Translations under genes and position numbers: made by a program | NCBI RefSeq assembly: GCF_030548175.1 | Contig: NZ_JAUORX010000003.1 | Span: 391,867 to 455,866 of the forward strand | Direction: 5' to 3' | DNA: 64,000 nt | Source: Cognatishimia sp. 1_MG-2023 | GTDB lineage: Bacteria > Pseudomonadota > Alphaproteobacteria > Rhodobacterales > Rhodobacteraceae | Shown: in pieces, positions 27,121 to 36,655 of the stretch | How positions within the stretch are numbered: the first letter of the stretch is position 1 | How the letters are laid out: each line of letters starts with the position of its first letter | The notes under the pieces: model-generated | What the model saw: the letters and a program-made list of their open reading frames with translations, nothing else | Told to the model about the DNA's origin: nothing | Database searches by the model: none

Positions 27121-27669
27121 TTATAACGCGGCCGTCAGTGATGTGATGGTTTCTTCGACGCTGTCGCATGTCTTGAAGTACGATTTGATAGAGGCATCAG
27201 CGAAGCCTTCGCTGATGACGTGATCGAGCAGGGCGAGGAGGGGATTCCAATAGCCCTCGATATTGCACAAGACGATTGGCTTGTCGTGAAGGGCGAGTTG
27301 ACGCCATGTTAGGATTTCAAAGAATTCATCCAATGACCCCGCACCGCCGGGGAGCATGACGATTGCATCGCTGTTCATGAACATCAGCTTTTTGCGCTCA
27401 TGCATGTTTTCTGTGATGATGAATTGGGTCAGGTCGGTTTTACCGACCTCGCGTTTTAGCAAATGTGTTGGGATCACGCCAAAGGTTTTGCCGTAGGCGT
27501 CTTGGGTGCCGCGGGCGACAGCACCCATTAGGCCAACGTCCCCGGCACCATAAACGAGGCGCCAGTTCTGGGCGGCGATGGCTTGGCCAAGCTCTGTGGC
27601 CGCAGTTTCGTAAGCCGGTTTTGCGCCAGAACGTGATCCGCAAAAGACACAGATAGATGGGCTGGACAT
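27121..27669 (-). CDS. LOG family protein (TIGR00730-type)
   Basis: A 182-residue Rossmann-fold protein of the LOG family, whose characterised members are cytokinin-nucleoside 5'-monophosphate phosphoribohydrolases; bacterial members also hydrolyse other nucleotides. The PGGxGTxxE motif appears as PGGAGSLDEFFE, preceded by MHERKKLMF with the catalytic Arg, and SICVFCGSRSG at the N-terminus. Start at 27669 gives the family's MSSPSICVFCGS. It is divergent from the LysM gene. Confidence 0.9.
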   Translation of the reverse strand: MSSPSICVFCGSRSGAKPAYETAATELGQAIAAQNWRLVYGAGDVGLMGAVARGTQDAYGKTFGVIPTHLLKREVGKTDLTQFIITENMHERKKLMFMNSDAIVMLPGGAGSLDEFFEILTWRQLALHDKPIVLCNIEGYWNPLLALLDHVISEGFADASIKSYFKTCDSVEETITSLTAAL

Positions 27670-27769
27670 GGAAAACCTCTGTCTGGTTAAAGCTGTTTTG
27701 ACCACAGTTACCCAACTTGGTAGTGTGCCTCAATCAAAACGACTGCCAAAATCTGGGGAAAGGGCAGCC

Positions 27770-29098
27770 ATGAGTAAATTCGCATCAGTGATGTCTGGGT
27801 CAACTGCAACCATCGGGGCGGCGGCTGTCGTCGTTGTCGGAGCGGGGCTTTATTTTGGGGGCGTGTTGGATCGCGAGCCACCTGAGGTGCCAGCCGCGCC
27901 TGTAATTGAAGCGGCACAACCGGTCGCGCCGAAAGATGACGTTGTCGCAGTACCGGAGGTGGTGGAACCAGTTGTTGAAGCGCCTGTGGTTGAAGAGGTC
28001 GCCGCTGAAGAGGTTGCGGCTGAAGTGATCCGCCCAAGCTTTGATGTTGTACGCGTTGAGCCTGATGGAACAACTCTGATAGCTGGCGCTGGTGTCGCTG
28101 GTGGCATGGTTCAGATTTTGCTTGATGGTGCGTCGGTCGCTGAGGCTGAGACGGGTGCCGACGGCAAGTTTGCGAGTTTTCTCACTTTGGAACCAAGTGA
28201 TGCGGCGCGGGTATTGAGCCTGGTGCAGTCCGTTGATGGGGACGATGTTGCTTCTGACGCGACGGTTATTGTCGCGCCGACGCCTGTGGTCGTTGCCGAA
28301 GAGGTTGTTGCAGAGGTGGCTGAAACAGTTGAAGCCGTAGAAGAAGCTGCCACTGAGGTGATTGCAGATGCGTCTTCTGTCGCGGATGCGGTTGAAGAGG
28401 TTGTGCCAGAGGTTGTTGAGGATGCGGCACCTGAACCGGTAACTGAAACAGTTGTGGCCGAAGCGGTTGTTGAACCTGTCGCTCCTGAGGAAACTGAGCA
28501 GCCAGAGGTGGTTGTGACCGAGGAACCGGTTGAAGTTGCTGCTGTATCGCAGCCCGTTGCTCCGGCCGTGATTATTTCAGACAATGAGGGTGCACGCGTG
28601 TTGCAAGCGCCGAGTGATCAAAGCCCAGAGGTGCAGGATGCGATTGCTTTGGATGCAATCAGCTATTCCGAAGAGGGCAATGTGCAGCTTTCCGGTCGTG
28701 CGAAATCTGGCGGTTTTGCGCGTGTCTATCTGGACAATGTGTCCAAGGCGGATGAACCGATCTTGCAAGATGGCACATGGCGCGCTGAATTGCCGAATAT
28801 CGAGGCTGGTGTTTATACGCTGCGTGTAGACCACCTAACGGAAACTGGTTTGGTTTTATCGCGCGTTGAAACGCCCTTTAAGCGCGAACCAAAAGAAGAG
28901 TTGCTGGTTGCCTCTGAGGAGGTCGCAGAAAAGCGTGTGGTGGCGGTGACTGTTCAGCCGGGTAATACGCTTTGGGCGATTGCCAAGGAAAGCTACGGCG
29001 ATGGCATTCAATATGTGAAAGTCTTTGAAGCAAACAAAGACCGCATTCGCAATCCGGATTTGATTTATCCGGGCCAGATTTTCACCGTTCCTGAGTGA
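27770..29098 (+). CDS. LysM peptidoglycan-binding protein with low-complexity acidic region
   Basis: A 442-residue envelope protein. A hydrophobic helix near residues 12-32 anchors it; about 33-85 and 165-270 are Val/Glu/Pro/Ala-rich repeats (runs of VVEPV, VAEEV); an Ig-like fold segment occurs near 85-150 and again near 290-370; the C-terminus (about 393-442) is one LysM domain with VQPGNTLWAIAKESYGDG and NPDLIYPGQIFTVPE. This architecture suits a protein that spans the periplasm and binds peptidoglycan. The extreme composition creates long antisense frames that are not genes. Confidence 0.88.
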   Translation: MSKFASVMSGSTATIGAAAVVVVGAGLYFGGVLDREPPEVPAAPVIEAAQPVAPKDDVVAVPEVVEPVVEAPVVEEVAAEEVAAEVIRPSFDVVRVEPDGTTLIAGAGVAGGMVQILLDGASVAEAETGADGKFASFLTLEPSDAARVLSLVQSVDGDDVASDATVIVAPTPVVVAEEVVAEVAETVEAVEEAATEVIADASSVADAVEEVVPEVVEDAAPEPVTETVVAEAVVEPVAPEETEQPEVVVTEEPVEVAAVSQPVAPAVIISDNEGARVLQAPSDQSPEVQDAIALDAISYSEEGNVQLSGRAKSGGFARVYLDNVSKADEPILQDGTWRAELPNIEAGVYTLRVDHLTETGLVLSRVETPFKREPKEELLVASEEVAEKRVVAVTVQPGNTLWAIAKESYGDGIQYVKVFEANKDRIRNPDLIYPGQIFTVPE

Positions 29099-29108
29099 TT
29101 TATTTGGA

Positions 29109-29143
29109 AAAGGGGGCGTCGTTGCCCCCTTTGATCCTTTTAT
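29109..29143 (+). terminator. Terminator after the LysM gene
   Basis: A perfect 9-bp stem AAAGGGGGC/GCCCCCTTT with a 6-nt loop, then GATCCTTTTATTT, ten bases past the stop. A second, imperfect hairpin (about 29158-29176) lies just before the ABC exporter gene. Confidence 0.85.
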
Positions 29144-29231
29144 TTAACTAAGAATACAGCCACCTTGGGGTGGCTTTCTGATGTTTGGGTGTTTAGTTCA
29201 ATGGGCTGGGCATCGGAAGTGGGGCAGTATC

Positions 29232-31058
29232 ATGCAAAAGTGGCGGACGGCATCAGACGAGGAACTGGCTCGGGCTAAAGACCGGTCTGGATGGAACGTT
29301 ATTCGCCGCGTTGCACCTTATCTGTGGCCGAAGGGAAAGCTTTGGGTAAAGCAACGCGTCGTCTTGGCCATGCTGGCGCTTATCGCATCAAAGGCCATCG
29401 CGGTTTATGTGCCTCAAATCTATAAACAAGTTGTCAATGTATTGGCCGCAGAGGGTGTGTCTCCGCTGATGTTGGGCGCGGTTGGTTTGACTGTTGCCTA
29501 TGGTATGGCACGTTTGATGGCCGTGGCATTTCAGAACCTACGTGATGCTATCTTTGCCAAGGTGGGGCAGCGTGCCTTGCGGCAGTTGGCGTTAGAAACC
29601 TTTGAGCATATTCACCGCTTGTCGATGCGCTATCACATCACTCGGAAAACGGGCGGTTTGAGCCGGATTATTGAGCGTGGGGTGAAGGGTGTTGAGTTTC
29701 TTCTGCGCTTTATGCTGTTTTCAATTGGGCCGCTTATTCTAGAGCTGCTTTTGATCGCTGGCATTTTGTATTTTGCTTTGGACGTTTGGTATCTGGCGGT
29801 CATTGTTTTGACGATTGCTGCCTATGTTTGGTTTACCTTCAAGGTCACCGAATGGCGCGTGAAATTGCGCCGGGAGATGAATGACCAAGACACGGACGCG
29901 AACCAAAAGGCCATCGACAGTCTGTTGAACTTTGAGACGGTGAAATACTTTGGTGCCGAGTCCCGTGAAGCAGCACGCTATGACCAATCTATGAAAGGTT
30001 ATGAGGCCGCGGCCTTGAAGACAGCCTATTCGTTGGCGGGGTTGAATGTTGGTCAGTCTATCTTGATCACAAGTGGTCTTGTCGTGGTTATGGTCATGGC
30101 CGCGATGGGCGTTGAAAATGGGACCTTGACCGTTGGCGATTTCGTCATGGTGAATGCCTATATGATCCAGATTACGATGCCATTGAACTTCTTGGGTACG
30201 GTTTATCGCGAAATCCGTCAGAGCCTTGTTGATATGGGCGAGATGTTTGATTTGCTGGAGCAGCCTGCCGAGATTTCAGATGCCGATGACGCCAAACCAT
30301 TGAAGGTTGATGGTGGCCGGATCGAATTGAGGGATGTTGAGTTTGGTTATGATGAAGAGCGGCCCATCCTAAAGGGGGTGACGCTTGCGGTAGACGCAGG
30401 GCAGAACGTGGCGATTGTGGGGGCTTCTGGTTCTGGTAAGTCGACAATTGGGCGTTTGTTGTTCCGGTTCTACGATGTGCAGGCAGGTGCTTTGCGCATT
30501 GACGGACAAGATGTGCGTGACGTGACCCAACAGAGCTTGCACGACGCGATTGGCGTGGTTCCGCAGGATACTGTGCTGTTCAACGATACGATCCGCTACA
30601 ACATCGCTTATGGCCGTGATGGCGCGAGCTATGAAGATATTGTAGCGGCGGCAGAAGCTGCGCAAATTCATGATTTCATCATGAGCTTGCCGGATGGGTA
30701 TGAAACAACTGTAGGCGAGCGTGGATTGAAGTTATCCGGTGGTGAGAAGCAGCGGGTAGGTATTGCGCGGACTTTGCTGAAGAACCCACCGCTGCTGCTT
30801 TTGGATGAAGCGACCTCTGCCTTGGATACTGAGACAGAACAGTCGATCCAAGATGCCTTGGCTTTGGCTGGACATGGGCGCACGGTGATTACCATTGCGC
30901 ACCGATTGTCGACTATCGCTGAGGCGGACAGAATTGTTGTGCTAGAGCAGGGCGTTATCGTCGAAGAGGGCACGCATACTGATTTGCTGGAACGCGAAGG
31001 GCGCTATGCGCAGCTTTGGCACCGTCAGCTGAGCGATGACGAGAGCGCGGTTGCGTAA
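29232..31058 (+). CDS. ATM1-type ABC exporter (permease fused to ATPase)
   Basis: A 608-residue half-transporter of the ATM1/HMT1 (ABCB7-like) class, which exports glutathione-linked sulfur or metal compounds related to iron-sulfur biogenesis and heavy-metal tolerance. Six hydrophobic segments occupy residues about 35-320. The ATPase has Walker A GASGSGKST, signature LSGGEKQR, Walker B LLLLDEATSALD and H-loop ITIAHR. The start at 29232 matches family length; an ATG at 29181 is also in frame. The last 34 bases overlap the convergent NTF2-like gene. Confidence 0.92.
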   Translation: MQKWRTASDEELARAKDRSGWNVIRRVAPYLWPKGKLWVKQRVVLAMLALIASKAIAVYVPQIYKQVVNVLAAEGVSPLMLGAVGLTVAYGMARLMAVAFQNLRDAIFAKVGQRALRQLALETFEHIHRLSMRYHITRKTGGLSRIIERGVKGVEFLLRFMLFSIGPLILELLLIAGILYFALDVWYLAVIVLTIAAYVWFTFKVTEWRVKLRREMNDQDTDANQKAIDSLLNFETVKYFGAESREAARYDQSMKGYEAAALKTAYSLAGLNVGQSILITSGLVVVMVMAAMGVENGTLTVGDFVMVNAYMIQITMPLNFLGTVYREIRQSLVDMGEMFDLLEQPAEISDADDAKPLKVDGGRIELRDVEFGYDEERPILKGVTLAVDAGQNVAIVGASGSGKSTIGRLLFRFYDVQAGALRIDGQDVRDVTQQSLHDAIGVVPQDTVLFNDTIRYNIAYGRDGASYEDIVAAAEAAQIHDFIMSLPDGYETTVGERGLKLSGGEKQRVGIARTLLKNPPLLLLDEATSALDTETEQSIQDALALAGHGRTVITIAHRLSTIAEADRIVVLEQGVIVEEGTHTDLLEREGRYAQLWHRQLSDDESAVA

Positions 31059-31483
31059 TTGTCTATTGCGGCTGACTCGCTGAACTTCCAAGTCGCGATT
31101 TGTTCGCTGATGTTGGCTTTGGTGATCCGCCATCCCTGTGGGCAATTAAGCAGCAGATAAGAGGTGTTCCATTGGGCGAGCAGGGCTCCCTGCGCATTAA
31201 ATGCGCGGAACTTTGACAGGCATAGTGCTTCTTCGTCTGACGTTTGATGAACGAGGTCGGTTTCCCCGATCACCTTGGCGACACCTTCGGTTGCGTAAAA
31301 GCCATGTACTCCGCGTAAAGCGTTACGCAGTTCGCGTGGCGATTGGATAACCAACTTTTGGTTAGACATGACGACCTCTGCCGGAAAATTCCAGCAACTC
31401 ATGATGCATGTGTAATCATAGCTAGAAAGGCCGTCATGGAAGTTATCCATGACGGCCTTTGCTGTTCGTGCGGTCTTGTGCAT
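31025..31483 (-). CDS. NTF2-like (SnoaL/DUF4440-type) hypothetical protein
   Basis: A 152-residue protein whose FHDGLSSYDYTCIMSCW to AEVVMSNQKLVIQSPRELRNAL pattern resembles the helix plus strand start of NTF2-like folds; function is unknown. It begins 12 bases after the RND pump gene, apparently as the third gene of that operon, and ends 34 bases inside the convergent ABC exporter. Codons 9-19 are formed by a perfect 15-bp inverted repeat. A shorter start at 31369 has a good AGAGG site but would remove the first helix of the fold. Confidence 0.65.
   Translation of the reverse strand: MHKTARTAKAVMDNFHDGLSSYDYTCIMSCWNFPAEVVMSNQKLVIQSPRELRNALRGVHGFYATEGVAKVIGETDLVHQTSDEEALCLSKFRAFNAQGALLAQWNTSYLLLNCPQGWRITKANISEQIATWKFSESAAIDNYATALSSSLS
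31426..31460 (-). repeat. Perfect 15-bp inverted repeat at start of the NTF2-like gene
   Basis: Arms AAAGGCCGTCATGGA and TCCATGACGGCCTTT flank a 5-nt loop. It lies 36 bases after the RND pump stop, so it could act as that gene's terminator or as a structure controlling translation of the gene that contains it. Only TTT follows, so it is a weak intrinsic terminator at best. Confidence 0.85.
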
Positions 31484-31495
31484 TTGACGCTCTGT

Positions 31496-34400
31496 CTATT
31501 CCGCTGCGCGCAAACCTGAATCACTGTCAGGTAGGTCACCAATCGGTTTTCGGTCATCTTCCCAAAGTATCTCGGGCGCTTTAATTTGTTTCGCAGCTCG
31601 GCGCAAAGCCCAATCTTGGGCCGCTCGGCTACCACGACCTTTAGTGATACGTGCGATTAAGCGCAACCCCCAGCTGACATATGTCCAGATCCACACGCGG
31701 AGTGCGAGCATTGATGGCGTGAATACGAGGGTCAAGACCGTTGCAATACCAAGACCAAAGACAACAGCCGTCGCAAGTTGCTTCCACCAAAGCGCGGTAG
31801 GGCTGTCAATGGAATAGCCACCGCCGACAAAGTCGAGGCTAAGGCCAAACATCATTGGTGCGAGGCCTGCCATGGTGGTGATTGTGGTTAACAGAACCGG
31901 ACGCAGGCGGTCCTGAGCTGTTCGAACAATCGCTTCGATCCTTGGCATGAACTGGCTGTATTCTTGATAGGTATCAATCAGAACAATGTTGTTGTTCACA
32001 ACGATCCCCGCCAGGGCCACGATGCCGGTGCCGGTCATAATGATTGAGAAGGCCTGATCCATCACAAGCATCCCGATAAGGACGCCTGTTGTCGACAGAA
32101 TGACGGCCAGCAAAACCAGTACCGAGTTATAGAAGCTGTTGAACTGCGCCAGAAGGATGATGAACATCAATCCAAGTGCACCCAAAAAGGCGTTTGCAAG
32201 GAAGGCTTGGCTTTCAGCTTCGTCTTCTTGGTCGCCGGTCCATTCCCATTCGATACCGTTGGGGAAAGGCTTCGCTTCTTCAAGCCAGCTTGTGATGGCG
32301 GCGATCTGAGCAGCGGGTGTCAGCGGGACAGTCGTAAAGCCGCGATCTGTGTAGCTGTCTTGCAGGTCGGTGTCGGCCTTCCACGTTTCAGCGTTGATCA
32401 ACTCGCTTTCGCCAGTTTCATCATTCGTTGCTATCATCATACCGGCAACGATACCGGCTTTGACGTCAAAGATACGAGTTTGATCGACACGGTTGATTTC
32501 AGCGAGCTTCGGAACAGGCTTACGTGTGATGAAGTTTGACAAAGGTACAAGCCCATCAGGCGTACGGACCTTGAGCGTGTCCAATGTGGACAGAACGCGG
32601 TCTTTTTCCGGAAGGCGGACGCGGATGTCGATTTCTTCATCTGAGCTGTCAACGCGCATCGTGTCGAGCAGGATGCCACGTGTGACCAGCTGAACCATTG
32701 CACCAACGGTCGCTACATCTGCGCCGTAACGACCGGCCTTTTGAACATCCACGTCGATCTGCCAGTCAATGCCGGGCAGGGGGCGTGTATCTTCGATTAG
32801 GCTCAGGCCAGCGGTTTGGTCGAACTTGTCGCGCGCGATCTTGATAGAGTTCAGTAGGTCTTCCCAATTGTCGCCTTTGACGCGCAGATGAACTGGTTTG
32901 GCGGATGCCGGGCCACGATCTGCTGCCAAAATTTCTATCTTGGCACCGGGGATCATTTGAAGCTGAGCGGTCAGTTCGTCGATGATGAGGTCACCATCAA
33001 AATCAGCAGCTTTAATCGCGCGGTTTACGGTGATGCCGGTTAGTGGAATGTCAAACCAAGGCTCCCGTGCGTCTGGGCGATCTTCCCAAGGGATGGTCTC
33101 TAACTGGATTTGGCCAATGGTATCCTTTGGCGGCTGCGCGCCTCCATTGTTGCTGTTTAGGCCACCTTCGCCTGCAAAAGAGAATGCGGTTTTGATACCC
33201 GGATGGGCCAAAACGATCTTTTCAGCTTGGGAAACAATGTCGTCTTTTTGCTCTAGCGAAAGGTTACCCTTGGCTAGAACATAAACGATGGCCTGTTCTG
33301 GCTCGGATTCTACGAAGAATTCGACACCTTTGTTGTTGGCCCCAAAGTATCCAAAGACGCTAACCACAAAGAATGCTACGGCAGCAATGGAAACCAATGG
33401 CATGATCGGATTGCCCGCGATCAGTTTGATGAACCACCCAAATGCAGAGAGCTGACGGCCAACTTTAATGCGACGTTCACGGCGGCTGATCATAACCGCG
33501 TCTACGGTGATAGATGCCGCAAAGGCACCAAGCATAAAGATGATAAAGCCAACGATGAACGGGGCGAGACCACCAGCAGCACCTGCGGACCCAAGCAGAT
33601 ACGTTGGGTTCAAGATTTGCATGGCGCCAAGGAAAATCACGAAGAGTGACGGTGGAACCAAGGCGATGCGAACCATCCATGGCGCACGTTTGCGTAGCTC
33701 TACAGATGCGTTGTGGAAGAAACGGCTTAAGCGGCCGGATACACCACCCATAACAGGCAAATAGATTAGTGCCACAACCAAGGAGGCAGATAGAACAAAG
33801 ATCAGTGTGACAGGGAGCATGCCCATGAATTGGCCCGGAACACCCGGCCAGAACAGCATTGGCAAGAATGCACACAATGTGGTCGCGGTTGAGGACACAA
33901 CTGGCCAGAACATACGCTTCGCCGCTTCGACATAGGCGTGCATCGGGCCAACACCTTGGTTGATCCGTTTGTCGGCGTATTCCACGACAACAATGGCACC
34001 ATCCACCAACATTCCAACCGCAAGGATTAGGCCGAACATAACGATGTTGGAAATCGTGATTTCCATCAGCGCGAGCAGGGCGAAACACAAGAGGAACGAG
34101 GTTGGGATCGCAAAGCCCACAAGCAATGCAGCGCGTGTACCTAGTGCGGCCAAGACAACGATCATAACAAGCGCAATCGCAGTTAAAACAGAGCCTTCGA
34201 GCTGGCCAACCATGGAGCCGACGATGCGGCTTTGGTCATTTGATGTACCAACTTCGACCGCTGCCTTGAGCTCATGCGGCCAATCTGCAGAAGCTTCTTC
34301 AACGGTTTGGCGGACCAAATCTGCGGTGTCGATCAGGTTGAAACCTTTGCGTTTCACGACCTGAAGGGCAACGGTATTGACCGAATTGAAGCGCGCTGTT

Positions 34401-35206
34401 CCGGTGCGATCCTCGAAGGTTAGGTTGATTTCGGCAAGGTCACCCAACGTGACAACGCGGTCGCCGTTGGTTTTTACGGGTAGGGAATAGACATCCCGTG
34501 GCTCGTCAAAACTCGATGGGATTTTGACCGCGAACTTACCTTGAGATGTTTCGATCTCACCGGCTGCAATCAGCTGGTTGTTGTTACGGACAACATTGAT
34601 CAGTTCGCCTGCGGTTACGTTGTAGGATTCAAGCCGTAGCGGATCAATCAAGACTTCAAGCATCTCGTCGCGCTTACCAGCGATCCCGGCTTCTAGAACG
34701 GCGTCGAGGCTTTCGAGCTTGTCTTGTAGACGATCTGCCACGATCGACATCGTACGCTCCGGCACTTGGCCGGTGAGGTTCACAATGATGATCGGGAACT
34801 CAGAGAAGTTGATTTCGTTGATGGAGTATTTATCAGCGCCAGCAGGAAATTGGCTTTCGGCAGTGCTCATGGAGTCACGCACGTCTGCCATGATTTTGGT
34901 TTTGTCCCAGCCGAATTCGAATTCGAGCGCGACACCTGCGTAGCCTTCGGCAGCTGTCGATGACATCGTTTTCAAGCCATCCAGATCGGACAGCTCTGTT
35001 TCCATCGGTTTGACCAAAAGTGTTTCAGCGTCAGATGCCGAGATGCCGGGGAAGGGTACCGAAACAAAGAGAGCCGGGATTTCGATGTCTGGTTCGCCTT
35101 CTTTTGGAAGGCTCCAATATGCAAATCCGCCTACCGCCAGTGAAAGGACGATAAAGGCGAGGACCATTCGGGCACGTTCAGCGGCCCAGTCAACTACACC
35201 AATCAT
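31496..35206 (-). CDS. RND efflux transporter permease, enlarged
   Basis: A 1236-residue inner-membrane pump of the RND superfamily that would expel hydrophobic compounds with an adaptor and an outer-membrane channel. The usual order is seen: helix 1 near 12-32, a large porter domain, helices 2-6 (about 338-490) with GMLVDGAIVVVEY, where AcrB has two adjacent Asp, here Asp-Gly. Family members are about 1030-1060 residues. The excess is partly an insertion near residues 500-600 with two extra hydrophobic stretches (about 511-533 and 546-573). Its start overlaps the adaptor stop by 4 bases. No outer-membrane factor gene is adjacent. Confidence 0.9.
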   Translation of the reverse strand: MIGVVDWAAERARMVLAFIVLSLAVGGFAYWSLPKEGEPDIEIPALFVSVPFPGISASDAETLLVKPMETELSDLDGLKTMSSTAAEGYAGVALEFEFGWDKTKIMADVRDSMSTAESQFPAGADKYSINEINFSEFPIIIVNLTGQVPERTMSIVADRLQDKLESLDAVLEAGIAGKRDEMLEVLIDPLRLESYNVTAGELINVVRNNNQLIAAGEIETSQGKFAVKIPSSFDEPRDVYSLPVKTNGDRVVTLGDLAEINLTFEDRTGTARFNSVNTVALQVVKRKGFNLIDTADLVRQTVEEASADWPHELKAAVEVGTSNDQSRIVGSMVGQLEGSVLTAIALVMIVVLAALGTRAALLVGFAIPTSFLLCFALLALMEITISNIVMFGLILAVGMLVDGAIVVVEYADKRINQGVGPMHAYVEAAKRMFWPVVSSTATTLCAFLPMLFWPGVPGQFMGMLPVTLIFVLSASLVVALIYLPVMGGVSGRLSRFFHNASVELRKRAPWMVRIALVPPSLFVIFLGAMQILNPTYLLGSAGAAGGLAPFIVGFIIFMLGAFAASITVDAVMISRRERRIKVGRQLSAFGWFIKLIAGNPIMPLVSIAAVAFFVVSVFGYFGANNKGVEFFVESEPEQAIVYVLAKGNLSLEQKDDIVSQAEKIVLAHPGIKTAFSFAGEGGLNSNNGGAQPPKDTIGQIQLETIPWEDRPDAREPWFDIPLTGITVNRAIKAADFDGDLIIDELTAQLQMIPGAKIEILAADRGPASAKPVHLRVKGDNWEDLLNSIKIARDKFDQTAGLSLIEDTRPLPGIDWQIDVDVQKAGRYGADVATVGAMVQLVTRGILLDTMRVDSSDEEIDIRVRLPEKDRVLSTLDTLKVRTPDGLVPLSNFITRKPVPKLAEINRVDQTRIFDVKAGIVAGMMIATNDETGESELINAETWKADTDLQDSYTDRGFTTVPLTPAAQIAAITSWLEEAKPFPNGIEWEWTGDQEDEAESQAFLANAFLGALGLMFIILLAQFNSFYNSVLVLLAVILSTTGVLIGMLVMDQAFSIIMTGTGIVALAGIVVNNNIVLIDTYQEYSQFMPRIEAIVRTAQDRLRPVLLTTITTMAGLAPMMFGLSLDFVGGGYSIDSPTALWWKQLATAVVFGLGIATVLTLVFTPSMLALRVWIWTYVSWGLRLIARITKGRGSRAAQDWALRRAAKQIKAPEILWEDDRKPIGDLPDSDSGLRAAE

Positions 35207-36450
35207 TCGTTATGCTCCTGATAGCTGGCTTCAACAGGGACGCCGGAGATGACATATTCTTGGCCGATCACAATCACGTCCGCAGTTTCAGGCAGGCCTG
35301 CAAGCCAGATTCCGTCTACTGTGTCGCGCAAAGTATCCACTGGAACAAACTTTGCTTCGCTTTCCGCAGTCACAATACGAACGCCAATAATGCCTTCGTC
35401 GTTTAGGGTTAGCGCCGATTGCGGCAGTAAGTGTGCTTGCTCGCCTTCGGCCGCGATAATGATCTCTGCTGTTTGACCGTCACGAATTTTGAGGTCTGGG
35501 TTCGGCACTTCGACTTCGACGCGGAAGGTACGTGTTGCTGGGTCAGCTGCGCGGGAGATGAAGGTTACGTTGCCGCGCACTTCGTCGCCGCTGGCCAAAC
35601 GTGCCCCTGCAAGAGCACCAATTTCGACGTTGCTCACTTCTGTTTCAGGAACAAAGCCAACCAGTTTAACAGGATCGAGCTGGATGATTGTCGCGCAGTG
35701 CGCGCCATTTGGGCCGGAGGCCTGAAGTAAGCTACCAAATTCCGCGGTGTCAGTTTCCAAGATGCCAGCGAAAGGCGCACGAACGGTCAGGCGATCAATC
35801 TCTTTTTGGGCAGAGGCGACTCGGGCTTCGGCGGATTGAATGGCAGCCTTGGCACTTTCCAATCCTGCTGTTGCAGCGGCAACGCCAGCTTCGGCGGCAC
35901 GAACGGCTGCTTGGGTTGATGCCACACGGGTATCAGAGGCAAATCCACCTGCGGAAAGCTTTGATGCCGCATTATCGTTGATGCGTGCCTCTTGAAGGCG
36001 TGCGCTGGCTTCTTCGACACGGGCGGCTGAGGTCGGTACGCCCGCGCGTGCCTCTGCTAAACGAGCGACGGCTTCGGCCAGTGTTGATCCGCTGGTGCCT
36101 GGGTCAATTTCGCAAAGGATCTGATCTTGTTCAACAAATGCCCCTTTGCGCAGAGGAACTGAAGTAACCAAACCCGATGTTTCTGCCATTACGTCAACTT
36201 GACGCTCAGCTTCTGTTTCACCGCGCACAACTACAGCACTATCAATGAGCCGTGCTGTTGAGTGCATCGCGACAACACGAACAACGTCATTTGTGGTTTC
36301 AGGCGATGTTTCAGCAACGGCGTCTACCGCTTCCATTTCTTCGGTGGCTTCGTCGGTTGAGGCAACCGCAAGAAGCGTGTCACGTTCGATGATAAAGAAA
36401 TACATGAATGCCGAAACGATAACGGCGATAATAAGCGGGATAATTCGCAT
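35203..36450 (-). CDS. RND efflux periplasmic adaptor (HlyD/MFP family)
   Basis: A 415-residue membrane-fusion protein. Residues about 4-22 form the inner-membrane anchor; ETSGLVTSVPLRKGAFVEQDQILCEID is the first half of the lipoyl-like motif, followed by a long Ala/Glu/Arg-rich coiled-coil hairpin (about 120-220), the second lipoyl half RAPFAGILETD, and beta-barrel domains. It is the first gene of the operon with the RND pump and overlaps it by ATGA. The 205 bases upstream separate it from the divergent yfgM-like gene and must hold its promoter. Confidence 0.92.
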   Translation of the reverse strand: MRIIPLIIAVIVSAFMYFFIIERDTLLAVASTDEATEEMEAVDAVAETSPETTNDVVRVVAMHSTARLIDSAVVVRGETEAERQVDVMAETSGLVTSVPLRKGAFVEQDQILCEIDPGTSGSTLAEAVARLAEARAGVPTSAARVEEASARLQEARINDNAASKLSAGGFASDTRVASTQAAVRAAEAGVAAATAGLESAKAAIQSAEARVASAQKEIDRLTVRAPFAGILETDTAEFGSLLQASGPNGAHCATIIQLDPVKLVGFVPETEVSNVEIGALAGARLASGDEVRGNVTFISRAADPATRTFRVEVEVPNPDLKIRDGQTAEIIIAAEGEQAHLLPQSALTLNDEGIIGVRIVTAESEAKFVPVDTLRDTVDGIWLAGLPETADVIVIGQEYVISGVPVEASYQEHNE

Positions 36451-36655
36451 CGGTGATGACCTTGTATTCGCGGGTTTGCCTTAGCAATTAGATGTTCATA
36501 GCCCAATTACAATGGGTGTAACTGAATTTTCTGAACCGTCCGGTTTAGTTTAGTTTTTCCGCAACACACATTCAAGTGTATCATTGTTTTGCAGCAAGAC
36601 TTGGAACTTGCAGGGCTTCGCGCTATGAGGGACGGAAATAATTAGGGGGTGAGCT

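Noticed and set aside
28111..28584. Long antisense frame under the LysM gene, rich in Ser and Thr.
   Set aside because: It arises from the Val/Glu-rich repeats on the sense strand; no start signal or known domain.
29158..29176. Second terminator or attenuator hairpin immediately before the ABC exporter gene.
   Set aside because: Stem AGCCACC/GGTGGCT needs a bulged C and has no T-run; mentioned with the real terminator only.
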